The position numbers were made by a program, and so were the translations under genes. DNA of 64,000 nucleotides, taken from NCBI GenBank assembly GCA_947471745.1, contig CANJKZ010000080.1, positions 3,313,001 to 3,377,000 of the forward strand, given 5' to 3'. Below the pieces are notes generated by a model, which did no database searches, was not told the DNA's origin, and saw nothing but the letters and a program-made list of their open reading frames with translations. Source of the DNA: Closterium sp. Naga37s-1. Lineage: Eukaryota; Streptophyta; Zygnematophyceae; Desmidiales; Closteriaceae. Within the stretch, counting starts at the first letter, position 1, and every line of letters begins with the position of its first letter. Below, piece after piece: positions 11,061 to 22,622 of this stretch.

Positions 11061-12310
11061 TGGCGGGAGATGCGTTGGGAGAAGTTCTAAGGGCACGTAA
11101 CTTTTTCCATTTTCGTCAAATGTCCGGACGGAGCCTCCAAACTGGCCGGACGGAGCTCCGTCCGGACGTTTGGGAAGCAGGTCCGGACGATAGGGCGTCC
11201 GGACCACAATTGTGCAACTTTTTCCCATATTAAAAACGTAGAATCTCGCCACGAATAATAACCGCATTACAGAAATCGTATAGCACTTGGAGATTTCGCC
11301 ACCAAAATTTGACGGCATCCTATTGGTTGGAAAATCATTCAATTCGTGGCCGAATCACAGCGCAGATAAAACGGACCGTCCGAAATGCCGTTCGGACGGA
11401 GTCAGCAGGTTAGTCCGGACCACTTTTTGGCAGAAAAGTGTCAGATTGTGTCCGGACGGTAGCGACGTCGCAGGGGGTCTTGCGAACATCTAAACGGACT
11501 GTTACAAAATTAGTTACCCTACAGAAGTCCGGACGGGGACTCCGTCCGGACGATGAAAGGTGAAAAAGTTACGCGCCCTAACCTTCACACGTGTCAGAAC
11601 CAAGAAAGGCAGACACCTTTCCATGTCGTCGTGACAATTCCTCCCTCCAGCAGCCCGCTTGGACACGTGCAGCGCGAGTCGCCTGCTTGTGCACGTGCTT
11701 CTTGGGTCCTGCTGCTGGCACCATCATCGTCGTGTGAATTATTTCACGTCGCGCGAGTCGGGACGACGGTGATTCGTCCAAGCTTATCACCGAACTGCTC
11801 TAAGGAGCTTCCAGTCCTATCGATATTATAGCGCCGGGAGTCACTATTTTGGCCACGCTTGCCAACTCATCTTCGCGAGAAAACGTCACCGACAAGCACG
11901 CCAGTTTCGCTTTTGCTTACGGTCGGTTCTGGTCAGGGCGAACGCGCTGACCTCGCCCTAACGAACCCTTGCTTCACCTCCCCTATTTCTTCCGACTCAA
12001 ATCTTACGTTCGTATCAACCTTCGATCGGCCCGTTGTCTAGCGGGAGATACGTTGGGAGAAGCTAGCCTAGTCTCGCACAAAGGCGAGCTTCTGGACTGA
12101 GAGAAATCCGACAACTCAGCACACGTGTCAGAACATGGAAGGTTAGACACCTTTCCATATGTGACCATCCTCCCTCCCGCCGCCTGCTTAAACATGTGCA
12201 GCGCGAATCGTTTGTGCTTGTGCATGTGCTGCTGCCCTTCTCCTGGCACCTTCGTCATCATGTGAAAAAATCTCACGCGGCTCGCACGACGATGATCCGT
12301 CTAAGAACAT
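11060..12310. repeat. Two diverged copies of a roughly 200-bp sequence
   Basis: Copy 1 (about 11569-11790) and copy 2 (about 12118-12305) share ACACGTGTCAGAAC, AGACACCTTTCCAT, CATGTGCAGCGCGA and a GTGTGAA/TCACG segment in the same order. A 22-bp stretch with GGGAGATRCGTTGGGAGAAG precedes each (11063 and 12041). They may be old LTRs or a segmental duplication. No coding potential is seen. Confidence 0.55.
11100..11560. repeat. Cluster of GTCCGGAC palindromic motifs
   Basis: The 8-mer GTCCGGAC, or a one-base variant, occurs about ten times (near 11123, 11143, 11157, 11181, 11197, 11374-11395, 11412, 11449, 11526, 11543). It is often extended to GTCCGGACGG or the inverse. The block separates two parts of an older direct repeat and may be an insertion. 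Confidence 0.6.
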
Positions 12311-14571
12311 TACTAAAACTGCTCTCAAGATGCTTGTTCTAAAACATCGGGTTGTTCTTGGACGACAAACTTCTCTAAAGGCCCACTTGCATGAATAGGA
12401 ACGAACCAGTGGCTGTTCTTGAACATCGCGTTGTTACCTAGTCCCGCATCTTTGCTCGCTTCTGAAACCTTGAACATGATGCTGTTACGGCCACTAAAGT
12501 ACTAGTACATCAAAATCATCAACAGCTCTAGCACTGTAATATCAACGGCTCGTCTCTCTGTCATCTCCTACTATCATGGACCGGCCTGTGTTTAGCTGGG
12601 TACTACTAATATGTGAGCGCCCATCAACGCCCTTTCGCAAGTGCATCCGATGCACAGCTGTGCGGCCTTCTGATTAATGCTCGTCTTGGGTGGTGCTTGT
12701 GCCTTGTGCAGTTGTAACGGTCGTCAAGGTGGGTGCAGAGTCTGCAACGTCATCATCACTCCCAAGGACCCCCCCAGCATCACCTTCAGCGTCCCCCACA
12801 GCCTTCCTCAGGAAGAGAAAGGTGTTTTGTAAGTGCTTAATGTTTTTCAGTATTCTTGGAGACACATCAATTGATTTCATGAACGCTCTGTAGCTTCCAG
12901 CAGCGAGGTGTCGGCCTGTGCTCCGTTTGTTACTGGTACTACTCCACCGGCTGTTTCTAGAACAGAAAGTCTGGCTCACAACCATCATTCACGAGCATCA
13001 ACGCACCTACTAACTCTCTTGGACCAATCATCCAAAGACCAGAAGCGAAAACTACTTGGGTGTTCTTCTGGTTACCTTTGTACCTGCCCTGCCTTCCCTT
13101 TCCAGTGCGCTTTGTGGCCAGGCTCACTCCCCCTCGTATCATCGGAAAAGTGGTTGGCGACCAAGGAGCAACCGGAAAAATAACTATGAAGGGAATAAAG
13201 TAAGTTCGCTGTTTGTTAGCTATAGTTGGCTTCAGTTCATCCCTGCAAATGCTCTCAGAAATTGCCATCAACGTAGTTGATCATCTCTTGGCTCTCAGGA
13301 AACCAGGTTGCTATCTATAATTTTTTCACTTTTAGGGTGAACGTGTTTTATTTCCTGACCTTGCACAAATATCATGTGAGGAGCCATGAATCAACGCGTG
13401 GTGCTCCTGTCCCTCCTATTCGCCCTTGCCTCGATGATAGGACCTCTGCAAGTGGCTGCTTTTTTTGGTTCAAAATGCGTGTCAACAATATAAGGTCTGG
13501 AGGGGCTAAGCCTTGCATGGGCATCTTATCATCTTGCCTTGCTGGCAAAATTTCGTCAGCAATGATTGGAAGAACATCACGAGTACCAAGGATGCTCGGC
13601 TTAAGTGTTGGAGCTTCACTGCCTTACAGGTTACGGGCCCAAGCACACAGATCAACATTCGGAAAATTGTTCTTACCTATGTACTGCAAACGCTAGGCTT
13701 GCATATTGTTGTGTCTCATCCGAATAATGACAATGCGCTCTGCGGGGAGATGAAGCAGCGACCCGTATGGCCTTGACCATTTCAAGTTCATGGGTGAGGC
13801 AGCGACATTGTAAGGACATCCTCCAAAAGTTTTGCTCGTGTCATCATGCACCACGGTTTGTACGACCTTGTAAATAGCGTGTCAAAATATGTTATTCAAT
13901 TTTTATATAATTGTTTGTAGTGTTTTCATGTAGTTGTCTCATGTTTCGTGGTGGTGCACCTCCTTGCCTTGCTTGCTTTTTTTTCCTAGATCTTGATTTA
14001 AAATTGTACATGCGCTTATAATAAGTAATGTTTTCACAGAGGGTGCGCTTATAATTGAGGATCGGCCATAAGCGCATTGCTCCAGATAGAAGCGCATGCG
14101 CTTATCATAGGCCTGCACTTCTATCCCGGGTGATACGGTAGGTTGTGAACTTCTGTATTTCATTTCAGAATGTGTTTGAATCCATATCTCAAAATGCATA
14201 GAGTATGTCAGTACATCTACCGTATTACAGTAGCACGAGCACAGCGCTTCATTCAGTAGAGCTTTCAGTGCGAACCTCACATCACATGCTGCAGAGTTCC
14301 TGAGAAGCACCCAATCTGAACCTTGACAAGCGGTTGGCAATACTGAAGCGATTCGTGTTGGGGAACTTTGAAACACGACTCCCAGACGACAGTCGTCTAA
14401 CAAACAAGCAGATAGATCACCCCAACCCACCCCAGCTCACAGGAATATGTTAAGCTAACTAGGCTGGCTGGGGGGGACTCAGTCACTGGAGGAATCTGGG
14501 TGCAGCAGGATAAATAATGATAACGGTATTACGGTAAGCACGGAACTGGTAATACGGTATCGCATGCTTCT
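12311..14571. other. Gene-poor decayed DNA, possible old transposon coding relics
   Basis: No gene could be supported. A minus-strand open segment (12674-12988) ends in an acidic, Ser/Thr-rich tail before a stop and looks coding by composition. A plus-strand segment near 13513-13776 (HLIILPCWQNF and following) faintly recalls the catalytic region of hAT-type transposases. Neither is convincing. An AT-richer tail with short repeats runs up to the copia 2 insertion site. Confidence 0.25.
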
Positions 14572-14867
14572 TGTTAGAATGGACTAAGCTACTAGTGGAA
14601 GCTTTAGTAGTCTTAGAACTTCCTCCTAAAGCCTAGGAATCTTAGGAGCCCACTTGGGCATGAACCATGCTAGAACCAAAGTGGTTTCCAAGAAGTGAAG
14701 TTCCAACAAGAGAGAACCCTAACCTATAGGGTTTGGGAGGTGGTCCACTCTATAGAGTGTACACCACAAGTTCTCCCAACCCAACCAATGTATTCTACAC
14801 TACTATAGTGTAGATGTATCACTACATATGTTTATTGGAGCAACCCGAATTAACCTTAATTCCAACA
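14572..14867 (-). repeat. 3' LTR of copia 2
   Basis: This is the left LTR, 296 bp, with TG...CA ends. It is followed inward by a run of Cs that is the minus-strand polypurine tract. Confidence 0.95.
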
Positions 14868-17800
14868 CCCCCCCTTGCTCCAATGAGCATTAAAGTTCAC
14901 CCATAAATCAAAACACAACCCCTCCAGCGAATGAAGCCTTGGCCTTCGCAGCCATCACTCGCATGCCGATGCGCTCCAAGTTCTCATGCAGCTGCAAGCT
15001 TGGAAGAGCTTTGGTGAGCATGTCGGCATCCTGGAGGTAGGAGCGTACTGAGTGCACCTCGACCTCCTGCTGGCGCACCGCATCCCGTACAAAGTGCCAT
15101 GCCACCTTAATGTGCTTGGTGCGCTGATGGAGAACGGGATTGTGGGCAAGGGAGACAGCAGCCTCATTATCACAGAGCAATGGAATAGCCCCCCCATCCC
15201 CCACATGCATCTCTGCCAACAAACTCCTCAACCAAATGGCCTCCTTGGCCCCCTCCGATAGAACTTTGTACTCAGCTTCAGAAACGCTTGCTGCAACATT
15301 GTCTTGCTTTTTGCTATTCCAGCTGATTGCTCCTCCTCCCAGCTTAAAGATGTAGGCAGAGCGACTCTTGCCATCAGTCTCACCACCCCAATCCGAGTCA
15401 GTGTACCCAACAACCTGCTCACCACCTTGGCGCTCATACCTGATGACACGATCAGCTGTGTCGACCAAGTACCTGAGTGCTCTCAGTGCAGCGCGCATGT
15501 GAATGCGTCTTGGTGCCACGCAGGACTGTGCAAGGGTGTTGACAGTGAAAGACATGTCAGGACGGGTGGTCACAGCAGCATACATCAAGCTGCCAATGAG
15601 ACTCTGGTACACCTTGACATCAGCTGCAACACCTTCCTCAATCGACCAAGTACCATTCCTGATCTTAGAGAGATCATTGGGTGACATTGGAGTATGCACC
15701 CTATGGGTCTCCTTCAGCAGATCATCAAACCTTCCCTGGAGACCACGGACATACTTCTCCTGACCAATCTCCAACCACCCATCCTTGACCGACCTGCGAA
15801 CCTCCACACCAAGGTACGTGGATACCTCACCTAGATCCTTCATCTGGTACCTCTGAGCAAGCACCTCCTTGACCTGACCGATCAGCTCCAAGCGTGGAGA
15901 CACAAGCAAGAGGTCATCCACATACACCAATACATACACTGGCTCTTCATCCACAAACCTGATGTACAGAGCCTCATCACATGCACTGCGGTCAAACCCT
16001 GCTGCAATCAGGGTGGTACCAATCTCCTCATTCCAAGCACGAGGCGCTTGCTTGAGCCCATAGAGAGCTTTGCGCAAGCGATACACCCTACCTGTACCAT
16101 CATCAAATCCCTCAGGTTGCCTCACATACACCTCCTCTTGAAGGACTGCATTGAGGTAAGCATGATCAACATCCTCCTGTTGTACATGCCACCCTTTTAC
16201 CGTGGCTTCTGCAAGAAGCACCCGACCTGAGGTGAGCTTGCCCACAGGGGCAAATACCTGATCATGGTCCTTCTCGGGCTCCTGAGTGTACCCCTTAGCA
16301 ACAAGGCGAACCTTGTGCTGTACCACCTTATCCTCCTTGTCAGTTTTCCTGCGGAAAACGTACCTGACCCCAATGGCCTTCTTACCTGGAGGTAAGTCGA
16401 CCGGCTCTGGATCCCATACACCCATAGTGCGCATTGCATTTACCTCCTTCTCAGCGCCTGCCTTCCACGCAGGGCCCTCAGGGCCACGCAGGGCCTCAGC
16501 GAGTGTGCGTGGGACATCACCGGTGCTCACACCTGCCAGTGCAACACCTTCCACCTCCCTGGCCAAACACAGCATGCCCTCAACCACACCAGCATCCCCC
16601 CCTACCTCCTCACCACCTGTACCAGACTGGAGACCAAGCACCTGCAAGCCCGTAACCGGTGGTGGGGAGGTAGTCGCTGGTGACGGAGGGGCACCCGTAG
16701 AGAGAGGGACAGAGCGCTGACCAGAGGAGGAGGAAGAGGAAGTAGCATGTGTAGCGGATCTCCGCTGAATGACCGAGGGGCCACTGAGCTGCTGCAAGGG
16801 TGGGCTGCTGCTGCACCGACACACTCAGCGGTGCCGGTGGCCGTGATGAAGGTGGCATCTCAACGTCGTCAGCCGTTGCTGAGGGTGGCGAGAGTGGAAG
16901 AGGGGGGAGTTGGGAAATCGTAGCTGCATCCTGCAGAAGCTCCCCAAATCCCTTCGCCTTGTCCCAATCCTTCCACATCACATTCTCAAGAAAATCAACA
17001 TCCCGAGCAATGCGAATGCGCATGAGAGAAGGGTCCAGCATGCGCCAACCCTTGCTCTCCATGTCCACCCCAACACAGACACACATGACAGCCCGTGCAT
17101 CAAGCTTGCCACCCTTCTCATGCCCATGCAGCATGACACTCCCCATGCAACCCCAAATCCGAGCCATGCCCACATGCGGCTTTTGGCCGGACCACGCCTC
17201 CATTGGTGTGATGGAGGCAGGCAAAGCACTGTGGGTGACCCTGTTCTTAACCCACACGACCCACATCAATGCTTCACCCCACAAGCGAGCAGGGAGACCA
17301 CTGTCGACCAATAATGTGCGAATCCCCTCTGCCATCGTCCTGTGCCATCTCTCCACGACCCCATTCTGCTGCGGTGTATCTGCGACACTCAATTGGGTTT
17401 TGATGCCAAACTCCGCTTTCCATGCTTTCACAGCGTCCCCCAAGAACTCGCCACCCCTGTCGGAACGAACAGCCTTCAGCTTCCGCCCACACTCCAACTC
17501 CACGTCCTTATACCACTGGCGAAGGACTTTTGCGACTGTGGCCGATTCCTTGTTGGGGAGTGGGAACGACCAAACTCGTCTGGTGAAGTCGTCAATGAGA
17601 CTGAGGACATACACCGCTCCTCCCAGTGACTGTGTGCGCACTGGCCCCCACAAATCCATGTGGACCTCATCCAAAGGCCCAAGTGCCCGAGACGCCTCGT
17701 GGGGAAACGGCTTCCGAGCCGACTTTCCCAATAAGCAAGGCTCACATGGGGAGCAATCAGTGCTCCCCCCCCGATCTCCAAGCCCAGTAAACTGTTCCCC

Positions 17801-20057
17801 CGAGCCTCTGTTGCAATGTTGTGGGGGCGGTGTGACCAAGGCAGCGATGAGCAAGGGTCAATGGGGAAAATGAGGAGGAGGACCCAGCTGCAAGAGCACT
17901 GCCTTGTGTGCCCTGAGCAAGAGGAAGAGACATCCGCACCAATCCATGGTCCTTGCCCCTCTCCTTTTCTCCAATCGCCAACACCCTCCCCCCCCGTTTA
18001 AGAACACATTTCTTGCCCTTGAATGTGAAAATGACATCTCGAGAGTTGAGGTGTGGGACTGACAGCAGACGCGTGTGCATCTCAGGCACAAGGTGGACCT
18101 TTTGAATCCTCAGCAGCTGACCTCCAGCACCAACCACTGGCACCTCCCATGCCAACAGCTTTCACCACCCGTCGCCATCTCCCAATCTAACTCCCCGAAC
18201 CTCTGGTGGCTGAAGCTGACTTTTGAAGTCCGATGCATAAGGAGTAAAGTTGTGGCTGGCCCTACTGTCAATCCACCACCCTTCTCGCGGCTGCTCCTCT
18301 CCCACTGCTGCAACTGCCTCTCCAACCACTGCCTCTACCTTGTCATCCTGCTCCTCATCCGCCACCTGTGCCTTGCCGTTGGATCCACGACCCCCCCGCT
18401 TTAAGAATGCCGGAATGCCTCCCTTAGGTCGATGAGGACATCGCTGCCATGCATGTCCCTCATCCCAACAGCCATGACACAACCCCCGAGGAGCCATGCC
18501 CTTGGACCCCCAGGGGAAATCAAGCACTCTTGCTTTGCCTTTTCCTTGACCCCATCTACCCGAGTTGGTGTCACTGCTGCTACCGCTGCCTCCATGCTTT
18601 CCGCCCTTGTCCCCATTTCCCCTGCCGCTGCTGCCCACTTTCGTACCCGCTCCAAAAGTGGCTACATCATCCGATCTTGGTGCGACACCAATCCGCATCT
18701 CCTCGCTCCTCAAGGAGGTAAGCAGCTGATCCTTAGTAAGCGATGGTGATTGGTTGTTCAACACTACCTTCAGCATCTCAAAGTGAGGAGGTAGTCCTTT
18801 GAGTACCCTCATCATCCACTCCTCAACCTCCTCCTTCCCTCCTGCAGCCAAGTACTTGGACCTCATTTTTCGGCACGCGCCCAGCATGCAGCCACTCCCT
18901 CCCCTTCTTTCATCTTCAAGGAAGAGAGTTCCTCAGAGAGTGCCATCCGGTTACACAATCCACGCTGAAGGTAGAACTCCTTCACTCGTGTGTATGCCGC
19001 TGCTGTGCCTGCAGGAACTCGGGTGACCGCTCTTGCTCCGCCATCAACAGGTGCGTTTCCCAACTCGGTCTTGCCGTCGAACCCCCGTACCAAGCGAATC
19101 AACTCATCTGGCACCAAGGCATTGCAGAATTGGGCAAATGCCTTTTGATTTGTCCTCTCCCACTTTAGCCGTGCGTCACCCGATGCAGGCCGCTCCTCCG
19201 AACCATCAAAGTACCCCCATAGATCGTGTGCCTCTGCCCATTGCTCGAATCGGAAGCTCCAAGTCCAATAGTCGCTCTCGTCGAACTTTGGCGCACTCTC
19301 CAGCTTCCCTTCGCCTGAGTCATGATCCATTTGCGGCAGGAGCGCTGAAGATTGACGTTGAGGTGGTGGTGGAGGCAACGGCGGTGACGGTGAAGATGAT
19401 GCGGGCAGATTCACACCCTCTTGGTTATTAGAGCGTAACTCCGTGCTCAAACGTCTGAATGATGAGCCAACTGGCTCAGATGAATCCTTGCTACGAGACC
19501 GTTCCGATGATGTATCGCGCTCCTGGATCCCGCGTCCGAGCTGGCCGCTTAAACTCGTCGAAGTTGGCCGATTTCCCGTCAACGAAGACTCGACCGTTTC
19601 TCCCGATTTTTGGCTTGTTGGATGCGCCGTGGCCTCCTCTGTCGGCGTCTGCCCTCCATTTTTTTTTCCGCGCTTTAAATCTTCCCCGATTCGCGATTTG
19701 CCAATTCGTCCGCCGACTGTATTTCGCGAATTGCGTCCGATCCGCTCGTCGATTGGCAACGACCCGGGGCAATTGTTGTAGATCGTGCCGAGGCCTTTCG
19801 AACGGTATGCTCTACGTCTTGATCGGCCAAAGTTGACTGAGCGCCTCAGTGAATGGATGTCGTTCTTCTCGTCCTCCCGAACGGATCCACGCGATTTCCA
19901 GTAGTTTTCTTCTCTCCTCCCCTCCCACGTCCTGAGTCCGCCACGGTGCAATTTCGGCAGCTTTTCGGGAGGGATGGAAGCTATTTAGCTTCCACCAAGG
20001 TGTTATGATCACATTTCTTGAGTAGCTCCTATTCCAACAGATTGTTAGGCCTTCCTA

Positions 20058-20069
20058 GCTCTGATACCA
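20058..20069 (-). other. Primer-binding site of copia 2
   Basis: GCTCTGATACCA on the plus strand is TGGTATCAGAGC on the element's strand. This is the classic initiator-Met tRNA primer site of plant copia elements, touching the 5' LTR without spacer. Confidence 0.92.
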
Positions 20070-20365
20070 TGTTAGAATGGACTAAGCTACTAGCGGAAGC
20101 TTTAGTAGTCTTAGAGCTTCCTCCTAAAGCCTAGAAATCTTAGGAGCCCACTTGAGCATGAACCATGCTAGAACCAAAATGGTTTCCAAGAAGTGAAATT
20201 CCAACAAGAGAGAACCCTAACCTATAAGGTTTGGGAGGTGGTCCACTCTATAGAGTATACACCACAAGTTCTCCCAACCCAACCAATGTATTCTACACTA
20301 CTATAGTGTAGATGTACCACTACATATGTTTATTGGAGCAACACGAATTAACCTTAATTCCAACA
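20070..20365 (-). repeat. 5' LTR of copia 2
   Basis: This is the right LTR, 296 bp, partner of 14572-14867 with about ten hand-counted differences. CTTCT follows as the target duplication. Confidence 0.95.
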
Positions 20366-20925
20366 CTTCTGACATCTGTGCTGTATGCATCGCTGCATTC
20401 ATTCACCTACCATGGCACCTGGTCACAGGCTGATGAATCTACTAGCACCTTGCCCATGACAGGTGCCATCCACTCTCACTATCCATCACAGCCTTGCATT
20501 GCACCTATCCGGTACAGGTGCCACTCTAGCACTATCAGTCCTGCTTCCAGCCGGCACAGGTGCCCCTGTGTTCGTTGCGGTGCAGTGCGGTGCTGGAACA
20601 TGAGGCTACTACCAGCACCAGTCACGATAACTGGTGAATCTAGAGGGACGAGATGCACCAAAATGGTGGGTGGGTGGATAAAGCTGTGAGGCGGTGTGAA
20701 GGGTGGACGCATCAGTCGGACACCAGGGTAGTGGTACAGTGGTACTGCAACACCTTCTCCACTGCTGGTGCTGTCAGTAGCGGACAAATCGTCAGCTTAA
20801 AAAGGTAGTAGTACAGTGGTACTGCAACACCTTCTCCACTGCTGCTTTGCGGCGCCTTAGGATAGGAGCCCGCGTGTGACGAGAGTCGATTGCTTAGGCG
20901 CCTCACAGATTGCATCAGGTGCTCA
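20366..20925. other. 3' flank of the histidine kinase gene
   Basis: No gene is seen. At about 20720-20775 and 20803-20858 two decayed copies of the kinase's last coding exon are recognisable by GTGGAGAAGGTG..GCAGTACCAC on the minus strand. The flank therefore holds extra, dead copies of the exon beyond the real stop codon. Confidence 0.6.
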
Positions 20926-21180
20926 TCAGGCGGGCACAAGGTAGTGCCGCAGCACCTTCTCCAGCGCTGCTTTGCTCACCGGCTTTGACATGTAGTCTGG
21001 CGAGAGGAACAGAGGGAGAGAGGGGAGAAGCATGGGCAGAGGGAAGGTGGACACGTATCAGGGAGGGCGGATCGGACAGCACGTTGAGGAGGTGTGAAGG
21101 TTAAAAGAGTCAGGCGGGCACCAGGTAGTGCCGCAACACCTTCTCCAGCGCTGCTTTGCTCACTGGCTTGGACATGTAGT
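20720..21180 (-). repeat. Four copies of the kinase's terminal exon
   Basis: Two copies are intact (20926-20996 and 21110-21180). Each is 71 bp with a CAG acceptor and a TGA stop after LVPA. Two decayed copies lie at about 20720-20775 and 20803-20858, beyond the stop. Unit spacing is about 85 to 185 bp. Confidence 0.85.
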
Positions 21181-22622
21181 CTGATGAGGGGAGAGAGGGG
21201 AGCAGGGAGGGAGAGACGGAGAAAATTACGGCAAGGGGGGAAAGGGGGAAAGGGAAGGAGGAAGCGAGAGAGAAGGATAATGAGCGTTACAGCAAGACGA
21301 CAGGGAGGTTGGAGAGTGGGTGGAGGAAATGTGGGAGAGCAGTGAGAGGAAGGGAAGGTAGTGCACCAGATAGTTGGTTCTGGCACATGCTCTTGTGCTG
21401 CATGCTCTTGTGCTGCATGCTCTTGTGCTGCATGCTCTTGTGCCACATGCTTTGCTTGCTCACCTGTCATGCCAGCTGCCAAGCACTGCTCCCGATCGCC
21501 TTTCAGCGCATTGGCCGTCTGACAACACACACGTGGGGAGATTTTTAACAGGGCAAGGAGGAGAATGGTAACCAATCAGAAAGGAAGACTACAGCTGGAG
21601 ACAACAAAACGAATAGGCTTTAGGGAGCTTAGTCAATCGGAGCCAAGTAGCAGTAGAAGCCGGGAGGCGAGCAGAGAAGGCAGGCGAGGAAGCAGAGCGG
21701 TGAGAAGATAAGGCGGGCGAGGAAGCAGCGAGGTGCCCTGCTGGTGTACTGGCGCTTGGGAGAGAACTCACGAGCGCCACAATTGTGACTGGTGGCTGCC
21801 CTCTTGCCGCCTCCAGCTCTCGGATCTTGCTGCTGGCCGTCCACCCGTCCATCTCCGGCATCTGTGGGCATGGACAAACACAGATTCGGAATAGGAATGG
21901 GCAAGAGATTGGGGAATAAGACCAGAACATGAACGGGGAAGAGATGGACTAGGGTTGCTGACGTGGCAGTTCATGGGATGAGGTTGCTGACCTGGCAGTT
22001 TATGAGGAAAAGGTTGCTGACCTGGCAGTCCATGGAATAAGGTTGCTGACCTGGCAGTCCATGAGGATAAGGTTGTTGATTTGGCATTCCATGAGGATAA
22101 AGTTGCTGACCTGGCAGTCCATGAGGATAAGGTTGCTGATTTGGCATTCCATGAGGATAAGGTTGCTGACCTGGCAGTCCATGAGATAAGGTTGCTGACC
22201 TGGCAGTCCATGAGGATAAGGTTGCTGACCTGGCTGTCCATGAGGATAAGGTTGCTGACCTGGCAGTCTATGAGGATAAGGTTGCTGACCTGGCAGTCCA
22301 TGAGGATAAGGTGGCTGACCTGGTAGTCCACGAGGAAAAGGTTGCTGACATGGCAGTCCATGAGGATAAGGTTGCTGACATGGCAGTCCATGAGGATGAG
22401 GTTGCTGACCTGGCAGTTCATGAGGATGAGGTTGCTGACCTGGCAGTTCATGAGGATAAGGTTGCTGCAGTCCATGAGGATAAGGTTGCTGACCTGGCAG
22501 TCCATGAGGATAAGGTTGTAGTGGTTCTTCTCGGAGAGGTTAACTGCCTCGAGCCCGTTGTTGGCGAGATCCACACTCACTCCCAGCATGGCTAGCATCG
22601 ACTTGGCCACCTTCTGGTTGAT
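20926..22622 (-). CDS. Kinase exons 18-21: receiver domain
   Basis: Exon 18 is 22494-22622, exon 19 is 21772-21861, exon 20 is 21464-21518 and exon 21 is 20926-20996. With the acidic pair from exon 17 they give [26 protein letters not shown] joined to [15 protein letters not shown] joined to [17 protein letters not shown], and [16 protein letters not shown]. Acceptor Asp1504, the conserved Thr and Lys1559 are each in a different exon. Exon 21 has an intact twin at 21110-21180 with the same length, acceptor and stop, so either could be the terminal exon. Exon 18 may end at any of several donors in the 30-bp array that follows it. Confidence 0.88.

Larger units (their letters stand above)
14572..20365 (-). 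mobile_element. Ty1/copia LTR retrotransposon 2, full length, minus strand
   Basis: LTRs of 296 bp (14572-14867 and 20070-20365) begin TGTTAGAAT and end ATTCCAACA. CTTCT flanks both sides (14567-14571 and 20366-20370). The primer site complementary to initiator-Met tRNA abuts the right LTR (20058-20069). A G-rich polypurine tract abuts the left one. On the minus strand the order is gag-like region (about 19330-18870), zinc knuckle CHGCWDEGHAWQRC (about 18450), protease region (about 18260), integrase (HMDLWGP about 17655, TPQQNGVVERW about 17360), reverse transcriptase with YVDD (about 15930), and RNase H to about 14920. The LTRs differ at about 10 of 296 positions, nearly all transitions, so the insertion is a few per cent old. 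It is broken at several points. Confidence 0.95.

Noticed and set aside
13386-13493. Short ORF MNQRVVLLSLLFALASM... resembling a signal peptide
   Set aside because: It has only 35 codons, no plausible donor before the stop, and lies in decayed repeat DNA.
21958-22515. Regular 30-bp repeats as a CRISPR array
   Set aside because: Units are head to tail without unique spacers, in a eukaryotic gene, and derive from an exon edge. The same holds for the 34-, 37- and 55-bp arrays.
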